From Lasiosphaeris hirsuta (taxonomy: Eukaryota; Ascomycota; Sordariomycetes; Sordariales; Lasiosphaeriaceae): a stretch of DNA of 64,000 nucleotides. The stretch spans positions 1,674,001 to 1,738,000 of the forward strand of contig JAUKUA010000006.1 of the NCBI GenBank assembly GCA_030549175.1, read 5' to 3'. The notes under the pieces are model-generated. The model was given only the letters and a program-made list of their open reading frames with translations, ran no database searches and was not told the origin of the DNA. Positions within the stretch are counted from its first letter, which is position 1. Every line of letters begins with the position of its first letter. Of the stretch, positions 24,279 to 35,400 are shown one piece after another. The position numbers were made by a program, and so were the translations under genes.

Positions 24279-24992
24279 TCGAATGTTTTATTGAGGAGGC
24301 AGGCATAGTAGACACATAATGGAAGTACCAGTCTGGTCTCTACTACTCCTGGTTACGTTCGTCAATGGAAGCTTGAGGGTGCCGCCTTGATCCTTGTGCA
24401 CTAAACTCAGAATGTATCAGTGACACTTTTTGGCAGAAGAAATCCTCTTGCCCGTAGGGCTGTACCACGACCCATATCACTGAAAGACAAGTAGGTCACA
24501 GGAGCTTGGTTAATTACCCAGTGGTGAAACGAGCATACTGCATGTAGGTGAGTGCCTAAGTACCTTGCCTTGGGCACACCAGGGATGAAGAACAGCTTTA
24601 ATCGCCTATTGCCGTTGAATAATGTTACATAGAATAGTGAGTGACGCCATCTGTAACCGCTAGGTTCCCAGAGTCAATAAAGACCAGAGTGAGATAATCT
24701 GATATCCATTTCACCTTCACACTCTGTCGCCACTGAATGACCAAGTCAGTAATGACCACAATCGACAAACAATACACACAAGTCAGCAGACGGCTTTGTT
24801 GTGTCTCTTCCCCCATAGATATAAATCTGTATACGATGTCCATTACAGCTCCTCCTTCTCAATCATCCACTACTACTACTACACAACACCGGAGACTCTC
24901 AGGAATAATCGCATTGCAGTGATAACCAACCACTCCGATCACAATCTACAACTCCTCTCGAAGCCCAAAGCTTGGCAAATTCAGTTTAGGCC
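24279..24992. other. Intergenic, nothing recognised
   Basis: 3' flank of the STAND-like gene and upstream region of the secreted protein. No frame with motifs. The ACTACTACTACTACAC tract near 24870 is compatible with a 5' leader. Confidence 0.5.
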
Positions 24993-25442
24993 ATGCAGCT
25001 CACACGCGCATTTGACCCAGCGTTCATGCTGGCGGCCCTTCTGGGCTTGTTCCCCATTGTTGCCGCCATTATGAAGGAATGCCACTTTCTAGGCCGGTCC
25101 CCTGCTCTCGATGGCGCCGATATTATGCCACTAAAGAGCAAATTCCACCCCATTAGCTACGGCTCTTTGCATTTCGGGTCGGATCCTCGCATCTGGAGAG
25201 TTGCCCCTAAACAGGAGGCGGATGATGGGGTTTGCTGCAAGCCGGAATGTAGAGAATGTGACCCGAGAGGAGAGACGTGTGGCACAAGCCACCGCTGCAA
25301 AGCCGAAGGCTCCAGCACTGGAGTAAGTGTTGGCCACCGTAGATTTCTCTCTTTTTTTTTTTTTTTTTTTTTTTTGGAAGGAATTAACTTGAGTTGCTAA
25401 TTGTAGAATATTCAGTACAATACTTGCTGTGCAGACAAATAA
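24993..25442 (+). CDS. Small cysteine-rich secreted protein, 121 aa, 2 exons
   Basis: Exon 1 is 24993-25322, exon 2 is 25407-25442 (11 codons plus TAA). The start reads MQLTRAFDPAFMLAALLGLF followed by PIVAA, a plausible signal peptide cleaved near residue 26-28. The mature part is about 95 residues with 9 Cys: one near its start, six clustered in CCKPECRECDPRGETCG and the following Cys, and a closing Cys pair contributed by exon 2. The intron (GTAAGT...TTGTAG, branch-like GCTAAT) contains about 22 consecutive T bases. Size, signal and cysteine spacing fit a candidate effector or antimicrobial-type protein; no named family is recognised. Confidence 0.68.
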
Positions 25443-27006
25443 AGGAAGTTATTCCTAACTCCCAAGTATTAGCGCGACTCCAAGTCATCATGGATTCCAT
25501 CCCCATAATGAACCATTGGTTCAACAGACTTTAGAGGAGGGTTGGGAAAGGAGTGCCCGACACCGACATGGGATTAGTCCCTGCCTTGAGTACTAAGAAT
25601 GCGAATCTTGTTTGCTTGGCCGTTAGGTATGGCTACGTACAAGGGTGTGCCCGTGCGCTTTGGATTGAGACCTATCTAAGGTTACCTACTAAGGTACTCG
25701 TCTTAGGTAGTAAACTTAAGCTTAGGTATATCGTGGAGGATCCATAGTTGTCACACCCGGTATTGTCAAATGGCATGACTTCGTCCCAACTTACGCATGA
25801 CGGCGAATGGCATATGATAACCTCAAGCCCAAGTCACCTGACCATATAGTTCCATATCATCCTACTCTGAGGGCACTGACTAGCCTTCGATGACACGTGC
25901 TATAGCCAAAAAGGCTAACATTTACATTTGTAGATTATCGCCTCCTTGTTTTGTTAGGAATGACTACTACCAAGCCAACAAACAATACAGACGAGCGAAT
26001 AGACCCCGAGGTTCTGTTTTATCTCTATGCATATATAAACCCCATGATATATCCGCAATAACTGTTCTGAAGTTGAACCCTACGCCAGGGAAATGTTTAC
26101 AGGGTACCCCATGGTTGGAGTTTGGTTCCCAAAGTTGTAGGGGCCCGGGGTCGAGGGACCAGGCCTTGTCATTTTCACGCAACAAGAGCGGGATGGATGT
26201 CCTTGCAAGCCACCATCACTCCTATCTTACATAGACTGGTAGCGTATGGGGGACAAAGCTTATTTCGACGCACAACCGATAGAGGTCTGTCGTGATCAGA
26301 TTGACCCCCAAGCTGCCCAAACTCGGTCCCTTGGTCCTAGTACGGAATCAATCCCACGGACTCGTGCAGTCCACACCTTAGCTTTTACTCCGCGGGAAGG
26401 CGGCAGGATGAATCACTAATCAGCAATAATAACTAAATGAGACGTGCTTGAATACCTACCTCGATTCGGTGGTTCCAAATTTGTGGTACCCAAGTCTAGA
26501 ATGGGCCACACACAACAGCGAGCGTTGTTGTGATTTCGCCGGCATGGTTGGGGAGGGGGGGGGGCATCAAGTCCGTGTTGGAACTCGGATTTATTATCAG
26601 ATGATGCTCCACACCAATGAAGAACCCGCCCAATCGGACTGGCTGGCGGTCGACTGTAGTACCTTAGCTTATACCAAAGGATGGCTCTTGGAAGGTGGGA
26701 AGCCCAGATCGGCTATCGGATGTATCCACGGATGCGAAATACGGCGTGTTCCACCTGGAAAGGAGAGGCCCTGCCACGAAGCGGAGACTGACTCATCCGG
26801 GGGGCATGTGCTATACTTGTGCGCTGTGGACGCGCTGCATCCTCCGCGCCGCGCCGTTTGAGAACTCTTTACCTTACTTAAAGGTAGCAGAACGCCCTAG
26901 TTAATAGCAACAACAGTTGGGATACAATCGTTCCGCAGTCAAGGCGACTGTCGCGGCCTCAATTGCCCTCTTTATCTCCAACGCCTCCAACGCAGTCCAA
27001 GTCGTA
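25443..27006. other. AT-rich intergenic DNA, possible solo LTR
   Basis: From 25749 a TGTCACACCC start is followed by a CATATATAAACC TATA-like box near 26030 and an AATAA sequence, the layout of an LTR. Neither a matching CA end nor a target duplication could be fixed. Frames at 26448-26904 have no motif. A G-homopolymer lies near 26554-26563. Confidence 0.3.
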
Positions 27007-28884
27007 ATGATGCAGGCGGTCGGCCAGCGAAAACGGGTTGTCGCATCATGTACTCTCTGTTACACCCGAAAAGAAAAGGGAGGTCCGAAGTGCCGAACAT
27101 TGTCTTCAAACAACACGAGGCGTACTCACCAGACGCGACTCCGTTGCAGTGCAATCGCCAGTATCCCTGTAATCATTGCAGCCGCCGGCGGCGACCCGAG
27201 CAGGGTACCTATAGCCCGACCCAAGCTATACAGGCCCCCAGCCCTCCGCCATCGCACAAGGGCAGCGTCCAGAATGACGACACGGCAGCAGGCCAAGATC
27301 AAGACCAGATGGAGCCCGAGGGCGCGCAAGCACGTACTACCGAATACATGGAGGCAATGCCAAGCCGGCCCATTCTCGACTTCTTGGTGCAGTTTTTCGT
27401 TGGCTAAGTCAGCTGGTCAATACTACTACTAGTACGATATCATGCCGGTAAGAGCACATCAAACTGAACAGAAATTCAGGATGGAACAACTCATCTACCC
27501 CCCTGGTTCCTCAGACACTACCAGAAGTGGTGGATGTCGGACCCCACGTCCACGGCTCAGGGGGTTGAATTCGCCGTGCTCTTCCTCCGAATCTGCTCGT
27601 ACGTCCTCGCCGACCCACACGATCAACAGTATCAAGGGGGTAAGTAAGTCTTGGCGGCATCCGCAAGTTGTGCGATGGCGTAGCCGAGGCGCTACTGCCC
27701 GTCTGCGTGCAGCTGGATGTCCGCGGGTCCCTCATTCGGGTTCAGCATGCCGGTTTCCGGGGACTACGGTCCCTATGCCAAGGCCGCACAAACGGCCACT
27801 GGGAAGCCCTAAATTGTGCAGTCAGTAGCCCAGAGAATCGGTCTACACGTCGACATTGCCGCGGGCCCGTCCAGTCTTGGCATGGACGAGCTGGAGAAGG
27901 AGATGAGAAGGAGGAACTTTTGTAATCTGTACATCTGGGACAGTCTCCTCTCGAGACGCCTAGACCGTATCCCTTTCCTTCCCAACTTGTTAGGCGCCGA
28001 GAATATGCCGCGCATGCACCTGGTGCTTGGCATCGACAGCAATGCCCCCGGAGCAGCAAGTGCTCCCGATCTCTTCACAGAGCGTGTACTCTAGGCACAG
28101 TTGGCTATGTTTTGGGGGACGAATATAAGTAATAACCTAGAAAAGACAGCCGACAATTACGACGCCATCGCCGCTGAGGAGCGTTATGAGAAATTCTGCC
28201 TTGAGTTCCTGCCCACAATACCACCACCCGCCTTCGCCCTGGAACCAGACAAACAGTGAGACGAGCTGTTGCCCACCCTTCTGCTGCAACGACAGATGTT
28301 CCACATGGCCATCTTCGAGTCCCTCTGCCACAGCTTCCGCCTCGCTCTTTTCCAAGACGCCGGCCACGTCCAGAATATGCCAGGCTACAAGCGGATTCTG
28401 TTATCCTCGCACAAGAAAGTGCTAGCAGTTACTGCGCTAAAACTCGGCTGAGTCTCTACGCTCCACATGATGATGGGCGGCTCGCACACAAGGCTCGCGA
28501 GCGTCATTATCCCGACTTTTGAGACTGCTGTCCTGCTAGTATAGGTACCTCTGTTCTGATGACGATTGGAACTTTCCGTCTTTAGGGGAGCACGCCGATC
28601 ATCGCCGCTCCGGTGCTTCCACCAAGGCGTCAGGTCCTTTGTCCATCGACGTGACGGTGGTATCCAGGACCGAATGCCTGCGCGAAGTCAGCAGTGCGCT
28701 GAGCCGACTGCAGACCTTGGCCGACGTGAACCACATGGCGGGCGTAGGGGCCTGTACCCTCGCTCGTCTTGTGAGCAATCTCGAAATCAATGACACGAGC
28801 CCGGCCAATACTAGCACAACGACCATGTCGGACGAAGATTCGATCATCGCAATTGACCCCTCGCTCCAGCTCTCCGAGGCTTAG
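27007..28884 (+). pseudogene. Zn2Cys6 transcription factor relic
   Basis: From ATG 27007 the frame reads GQRKRVVASCTLCYTRKEK. The second half of the zinc cluster, CNRQYPCNHCSRRRRPEQ, resumes after a CAG acceptor at about 27139, but no usable donor remains. Downstream, in several frames, are blocks of the fungal transcription-factor domain: GVEFAVLFLRICSYVLADPH, LCDGVAEALLPVCVQLDVRG, IGLHVDIAAGPSSLGMDELE, RRNFCNLYIWDSLLSRRLD, LLPTLLLQRQMFHMAIFESL and YKRILLSSHKKVLAVTALKL. A TGA at 28257-28259 interrupts between FALEPDKQ and DELLP, where Trp is usual. Frameshifts occur near 27640 and 27800. It keeps the full domain order, so it was recently a complete regulator. Confidence 0.82.
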
Positions 28885-29285
28885 AGTTGTGTACGAACCC
28901 CGGATATGGATGCCTTGGTCGATCATCTCACCCAGCCCCGACTTGGGCTCACTTGGTTGGTTTTAACGGTCACAGTCTACGGTATATATATACGGCCTGC
29001 GTATCCCATCATGCAGTGTTCTCTGGAATCCTGAACAGAGCAATCGTCGATCGCCGTCTTGCTGATAGTACTATCGCATTCACTGGTCAGGTTGTGTTGG
29101 GCTAAGAGCTTGGCAGCCCGCGGAGTGCCCATTGGCCGTCACCGTTTTGTCGTCAATCTTCGGTCGAAAATTATCGGTCGAGTGCTCCGTCAAGGATGAC
29201 CGAAAGAATATCGGCCGGGATTTTTCGGCTTGAATTCCCCGATGCAATCCCCCACCAGTGGGTAGCTTTATTTCCGCCATATTCC
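28885..29285 (+). other. Spacer between the two relics
   Basis: No coding texture. Where the P450 N-terminus (about 150 residues) would be expected there is unrelated sequence with CGGTCG/ATCGGCCG-type repeats near 29150-29225. Confidence 0.4.
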
Positions 29286-30615
29286 CCGAATACCCGATAC
29301 AACGACGCGGACGGACCCTTCTTGCATTCCGAGGCCCTGAAGCCCATCCAGCTATTCGAGGCCAAGATGCGGCTGGCCAACGGCCGGCCCTTCTCCATCC
29401 GGTCCGACTACTACCACGCGGGCCTCGACACCATGGTGTACTACGCCTTTGGCGAGAATATGGCGGACTCGGCCACCGACCTCCAGCTAGACTTGATATC
29501 GCGCATGGAGACGGCCCAAGTGCCGCCTAGCAGCATCGATGACCCCGTGGTCTTTTCCTGAGGCGCCCCTCCCTCTCGTCCTATCCGTCATTCACCACGC
29601 GCCCGATATACTGGAGAAGACGAACATCGTCTGGTCGGCAAAAGCTCAGCTTTTGGTGGTGGAGCCAGCGGGGGTGGTTCAAGAAGATCTTCTCCCAAAA
29701 GAACCTCGTCGTCCCACAGCAACTGCAGGTGGCGATTCGCAACTTTGAGGCGGGCGAGGTCAAGACGGCACTCGAGCATCATCTGGTGCGGGAGACGATT
29801 GCCGCTGAGAAGCAGGGGGCGTGAGCCCCTCTTGAACAGTTCGGCCATGGTAGACGAGGTGAGCATTTGACTTTTGAGACGGCAAACGCCAATGCTAATG
29901 CACTCCGTGTCAGATCTTCGCCGACATGATCGCCGGACACCACACGACGGGCGGGCGGCCGATGGGCTGGGTGACCAAGTATCTGGCCGGCTATCCCGAG
30001 GCCCAATCCAAGCTGAGAGACGCCATGGACTCTGCACTACCCGAGGCCGTCTCAGAGAATCGCTTCCCAACGTTTGAAGAACTACGGCGTGCCAAGATCC
30101 CCTACCTCGAGGCCATCATCGAAGAGAACGCTGCGTCTGACTCCTTTCAGCATGGCGAGAGAAACAAACCAAGACACAGAGATCCTAGGCTACAAGATCC
30201 CCAAGGGCTGCCCATGGTCAATGCCGGGCCGGGATATCTCTCCCCTTCGGTTCCGGTGGATGAGAATACGCAAAGTACGTCGTCCAAGGCGGCCAAACGT
30301 CGGCCCAAGTGGGATGAAACTAAAGATCTCAAGCTCTTTGAGCCCGAGCGCTGGCTCGTCGTCAAGGAGGATGGCAGTCTCGAGTTTGACGCGGGGGCTG
30401 GACCCCCCAGCTTGGGTTTGGCATGGGAACTAGACGGTGCTGGGGTAGGAGGCTGGCTCATCCCGAGATCAGAACCATTATGGCCTTTATTGTTTGGAAT
30501 TTTGAGCTGTTGGAGTGAGATTCCAGATGAACTAGGGGTCTATGCCCGATTTGACGGCATTTCCCGACAGCCACAGAAAGCCTACGTCTGGCTGCGCAAG
30601 ATTAGCCCCTTGTGA
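29286..30615 (+). pseudogene. Cytochrome P450 relic, N-terminally truncated
   Basis: Blocks in order, in shifting frames: ALKPIQLFEAKMRLANGRPF, YYHAGLDTMVYYAFGENM, the I-helix ADMIAGHHTTGGRPMGWVT, YLAGYPEAQSKLRDAM, LRRAKIPYLEAIIEE (K-helix side), ETNQDTEILGYKIPKGC, FEPERWLV, then a heme-binding loop GFGMGTRRCWGRRLA near 30414-30458 in a different frame. It ends DGISRQPQKAYVWLRKI. The Cys ligand is still encoded. The N-terminal membrane anchor and first ~150 residues are missing. Stops and frameshifts near 29560, 29720, 29820 and 30150-30450 kill it. It lies same-strand, 400 bp after the dead Zn2Cys6 factor, as in a metabolite cluster. Confidence 0.85.
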
Positions 30616-31483
30616 ACCGCCTCACCGAGAGATGCCGACGAAAATGTTTCCACGAAAAAAAAACGAGAAACCAAAGTCAGATTGTTATCTAATAGCTAGG
30701 ATCCAAACAAGCAGGAGTTTCGGGGATGTGAGCGAGACGGTATATGTAACCCGGCCCCTTTTCCGATTTGACGTCCTAGAGGACAGCTGATTTTATTTGA
30801 TCACAGTACCAGGAGTTTCATATTCTACACCAGGCTTAGTGGCGCTGCCGCTAAGTGTACTAGTATTCCTATATCTGTATGGGCTTCCTTGTTTTAAATA
30901 AAAAAAAAAAAAGAAAAAGAGCAGAAGACGGAGAAGACCATACATATTGCTGGTAAACTGTTAGCTAGTTAGTATAATACGGCATTTCATTTTAATTTCT
31001 CTAAGAAAAAGTCCACCTTATAGGCCGCTGTTCCAATCGCGCCTGAGGCCGTCAAAGCTGGGCCCAAACCTTGGCCCATCGCACTCGAGGCGGTGGGGCA
31101 CCAGTTACGGAAGGCAGTTAAATGGTATCAAAAGCAGCCCTCCGTTTGCCTCTATTTTGCAAACTGCTATCCGTTTGAAGGGAAATTACGGTGGGTCAAA
31201 TGGCTGTACGGGTGACGGAAATCTGCGCGACTGGACTCCCACCCACGTCCACTTCGCAAATATGGGTGGTTTGACTCTGAAGCTCAGGAACGGTGGCGAC
31301 AAGCTCCAGGACGGAGCGCTGTTGAGAGACAATGGGAACTTCACAAAGATTTCGTTTTATCCACGGCGACGGCTCTACACAACGTCATTCGAGGAGATGT
31401 GGGTATCCCCTGTCTGTATATCTGCCCGTTCTCACCCTAGCTCAGGAGCGGCTCAGGGTCACGCACGAACATGGAATTTGCTG
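30616..31483. other. Intergenic; one unassigned 115-codon frame
   Basis: AT-rich with a poly-A run near 30900. A plus-strand frame at 31157-31504 begins with an even composition (FANMGGLTLKLRNGGDKLQD) that looks coding, but it has no recognised family, start context or splice partner. Confidence 0.35.
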
Positions 31484-31540
31484 AGGGCAACTTTATTAGG
31501 GTAAAAAATAGAGCTGTTGTTTTACCCTAAAGTTGCCCTC
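31484..31540. repeat. Inverted repeat at the head of repeat copy A
   Basis: The left arm, 31484-31506 (AGGGCAACTTTATTAGGGTA...), is the reverse complement of 31520-31540 (TTTTACCCTAAAGTTGCCCT) except for a 2-base bulge, with a spacer of about 13 bases. The right arm is the 5' start of the dispersed repeat, so the left arm is likely the end of a second, oppositely oriented copy. Confidence 0.7.
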
Positions 31541-31860
31541 GCCAAACCCCAGCCACCCGCACCACCCCTAGCCACCTTGCTCAGGCGCTACTCAGGCGCC
31601 GCTCAGGAAACGATCAGAGAAGTCGCTAAACATGGTTTAGGTGAGTAGGCAATACTCTGCCGTTCAAATGGCAACTTTTCGCGAGGTCCCAGTTTCTGGG
31701 ATACAGGTTGACCCAAAACCAGGACCACCCCCCACCCCCTCTTCGGTCCTCTTCCCTTCCCCCCAAAGTCACATAAAACCCAGTTTACGTCCCCCATTAG
31801 ATCTCCATTCCCGTCTTCCTCATTCACCCTCAAACTTCACCCTCTTAACTTGGACTGACC
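31516..31860 (+). repeat. Dispersed repeat family, copy A
   Basis: Starts GTTGTTTTACCCTAAAGTTG, then repeated CTCAGGCGCTACTCAGG motifs, AACATGGTTTAG, TTTTCGCGAGGTCCCAGTTT, and later GTCCCCCATTAGATCTCC. The same order recurs at 42434-42710 (plus), 38656-38806 (plus, shortened) and 62274-62593 (minus). Confidence 0.8.
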
Positions 31861-32419
31861 ACCAACGCCGTCATTTAGTTAGTGAAGACATGGCGCGCAG
31901 TGCGAGCGTTCGCCTGTGACCTCGGCTGCACCACTCCCAGAGAGCGTCCGCCCCCCTGCTAGCCACGCGGCTCAAAGCCATCGACTTTCCCCTGGCCGGA
32001 ACACCAACGGGCAATTAGAGGTTTAGGAGGCCGGAGTATTCCTTGTTATGATTCTGAGGAAGGGATAAAGTGTAGTATCCTATAGAATGTGGCATAGATT
32101 TTGGCGAGACGAGAGCCCGAATAGCTCACTACCTTTTAGATTAACTAGCGGGTGGGGGCGGTTTGATGTTGCTCAGCCACGGGGAGCTGATGTGATAGCC
32201 AATAGGAGGGTAGGTGATTGTGGGGCTAGGGCTAGGCAGCACTTCAGCTCTGCTCCCCGATCAATCAATCTCTGCATCGCATTCTCCCTCCACTCGTAGG
32301 GGGAGCAAAAGTCAGGTGACGGCCCACAGGCTGGCTAAACTGCGAGCAAGCAAAACATTGGAGATTAGGGCCTTTTCGTCTCTCAAACTTCATCCTTGAA
32401 CGTCAGATTTGGGGTAGGC
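31861..32419. other. Upstream region of the NLR gene
   Basis: No gene. The last 560 bp before the NACHT-ankyrin start codon should hold its promoter and 5' leader; a CAATCAATCAATC tract occurs near 32260-32270. Confidence 0.45.
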
Positions 32420-35400
32420 ATGGACCCTCTCAGCTTCACGGCCAGCCTGATCGCCGTGATTAGTCTCTCACAAAAGGTCCTAGTAGCCTGCTATCGATTG
32501 CAGGGCCGCATCAAGGACGCCGAGAAAGATGTGTCGTCAACCATCGCCGAAGTCCAGGCGCTTGCCGACATCATGGAAGAGTTCAGCGACATACTCCAGG
32601 ACTCGGAGGAGGCCGAAGGACTTCTGAAATCGCTGTCCCTGAGCGTCGCGACAGAGCCCGGGGGTGGCGGCGGCGGCGGCGGCGGCGGCGGTGGCAAGCA
32701 GCCGGCTTTCATGGCTTGCTTGTCCGCCCTGAAGGCGTGTGACGTCGCCCTGAGGCATCTGCGCGACCGGCTTGTGCCGCTGTGCAAGCCAGGGCTCAAG
32801 AGCACGCTGATGTGGCCGTTTCAGGCTTCCAGCATCGAGCAGCACCTTGGCCTCCTCAGCAGACAAAAAGCGACCTTGAGCCTCGCTCTGTCGGCCTACC
32901 AAGCCCGGCTGCTCGCTACGCACGTCCGGAAGGCGGCTAGGGAGAACAAGGCTACCCGGACATCAAAGGTGGCCAACTGGTTCAAGGCGAGCAATCCCGA
33001 GCAAAACCACGCAGCATGCCGGGAGAAGTGGGAGCCGGGGACGGCAACATGGGTGTTTGATGAGGACGAGTTTATCAGTTGGCAAGGCGCCGCAGGTGGC
33101 TTGCTCTGGGTCCACGGCATCCCCGGCGCGGGAAAGACGATCCTGTGCTCCACCATCATCGACCACTTGGGGAGAGCCACGGCTAGCGGCGGCGACGCCG
33201 ATGGCGGCGCAAAGAGGATGACGTACTACTATTTCGACTTTTCTGACAGCAGGAAGCACGGCGTCGTAAACATGCTGAAGAGTGTCATCTACCAGCTCCT
33301 CTGCGCGACGCCCAGAGAGTCCGAAGCCGCGACGGCGCTCTATAACGGCAGACGAGAAGGCACCGAGGAGCCGACCATGGAAGAGCTGGTCAGCCTCCTG
33401 ATGTCGGAGATCGCCCTCACGGAAGTGACGTATCTCGTTATCGACGCCTTGGACGAATGTCCGGGCCCGCGAGGTGAGAGGCAGGTGCTCTTCAAGGGCT
33501 TCCTCAACGCCGAGAAGCTGCCCGAGAATCTCAAAATATTGGTCACGAGTCGCCAGGAGCCGGATATCGAGGCGGCGCTGAACAGCATCGTCACACACAA
33601 AATCGGCATCCAGAACTGCAATGTCGATGACGACGTGAGTGTATATGTCAAGAGGGAGATTGAGCGAGATGCTACGCTGATGAGGTGGCAACCAGCCATG
33701 AAGAAGGAGATCTTGGACGCGGTCGTCATGGGGGCCCATGGGATGTAAGCCGATCTGTCGTCCCTTTCTCCTTCCCACGCCACGGCAAGGCGCTGTCCCC
33801 TAACCTGTCGACGTAAAAAAAAACAGGTTTCGCTGGGCGGTCTGCCAGCTCGATGCCATCAAGCAATGCCTCACCCCGGCCATGGTCAGGAAGGAGCTCG
33901 GCCGCATGCCCGAGGATCTCGACCATACGTATGACCGGATCCTTCAGGCGCTACCACCGCGGCATCAAGCTTTTGTTAAGAATGCACTCCGCTGGCTCGC
34001 ATTCTCCGCTCGCCCTCTCCTCCTCGAAGAGCTCGCCGAAGCAGCCGTCGTTGATTCTTCCGAAGCCGACTTCCAGCTCGACCTCGCCCGCTTCATCGTC
34101 CCGACGTCCATCCTAGATGTTTGCGGCGTCTTGGTTACTGTTTCTACGATTGGCGATGAATATTCTAGCATCCGCAGGCCTGAGTGGCTGAACCAGAAGG
34201 TTGATGTCGAGACCGAGGCCGGTGCGGATTACCCTGACTACTTCGAACAGCAGTATACCGTGGTTTCACTCAGCCACTACTCGGTCAAGGAATACATCAC
34301 CTCGCAGAGACTAAGCACCGGCTCCCTCTCTCCCTACCACACCTCGGCGCGGCTCGCCCATAGCCATATCGCCCAGTGTTGCGTGCAGTACCTCCTCTCC
34401 TACAACGAGGGGGAAATCGCGTTCGACTTTCGGATCAACGAGTTTCCCTTGCTTGAATATGCCAGCCGCAACTGGATGCTTCATTGGAGCCAAGCACTTG
34501 GCGACGCGGCTGGGGCGGCACCACCTAGCGGCATGGCTCGTGATATCCTCGAACGGTTCTTGGCCGTCGATCCTAGCAAGTGTCAGCCGTACCTCAACTG
34601 GCTCAACATCTACGACCCCGAGTACAAGCACAAGCCCAGCCGGGAGAGATGGCCCCTCAGATCTTTTCGTCGCAACAAGAGCTATAGTCTGGAGCAGAGG
34701 CCAACCACGCTGTACTGGGCCGTCAAACTCGGCGACTTGGCGCTTGTCCGGGGATTGGTAGAGAGGGGCGCCGACGCGCACAGGTATTGCCACGACGCCT
34801 ACCTCGGAACGGCACTCAGCGCCGCGGCGGCTCGGCCTAGCCTCGAGATTGTCGAGTACCTTTTGAGCCGGGGCGTGGATCCAAACGCCCCCAACAGACG
34901 CCACGGTAGCGTCCTGCAGATCGCCGCCAGAAGCGGCTCCAGCCAGGTTGTCCAGCGGCTGCTCGCCGCCGGTGCGGACGCCAACCACCGAGGGGGCGAG
35001 GAAAACTCTCCTGCCATGGCGGCTGCGCTGCGGAGGCATTACAGGTTGGTGGAGCTCTTGGTGGAGCGCGGCGGCGACACGGGAGGCCGGGGAACCACCG
35101 AAGCCCTGCACCAAGCCGCGAAAACGGGCGACCTCGAAATGGTAGAAAGGCTCCTCCTCCGGGCTGGCGCGGACGCCAGCAGGCCCGATATCCGCGGCCG
35201 GACGCCACTCTCCCTCGCCGTGAGGTCTGGGTCGTTGCCGGTGGTGGCTTCGTTGCTGCGCCACGGGGCCGATGTCAACGTAACCGCCAGGTACGGGCGA
35301 GACCGCCAGCACTTCCCGCTGACGGCCGCGGCGGAGAACGGGTTTGCCGAAATCGCCAGCGCGCTCCTGAGGGCGGGAGCCAACCCGAATCCCCCGGACG

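Noticed and set aside
25749..26240. Solo LTR
   Set aside because: TGTCACACC start and TATA-like box are suggestive, but no CA end, target duplication or second copy was found, so it is only mentioned as a possibility.
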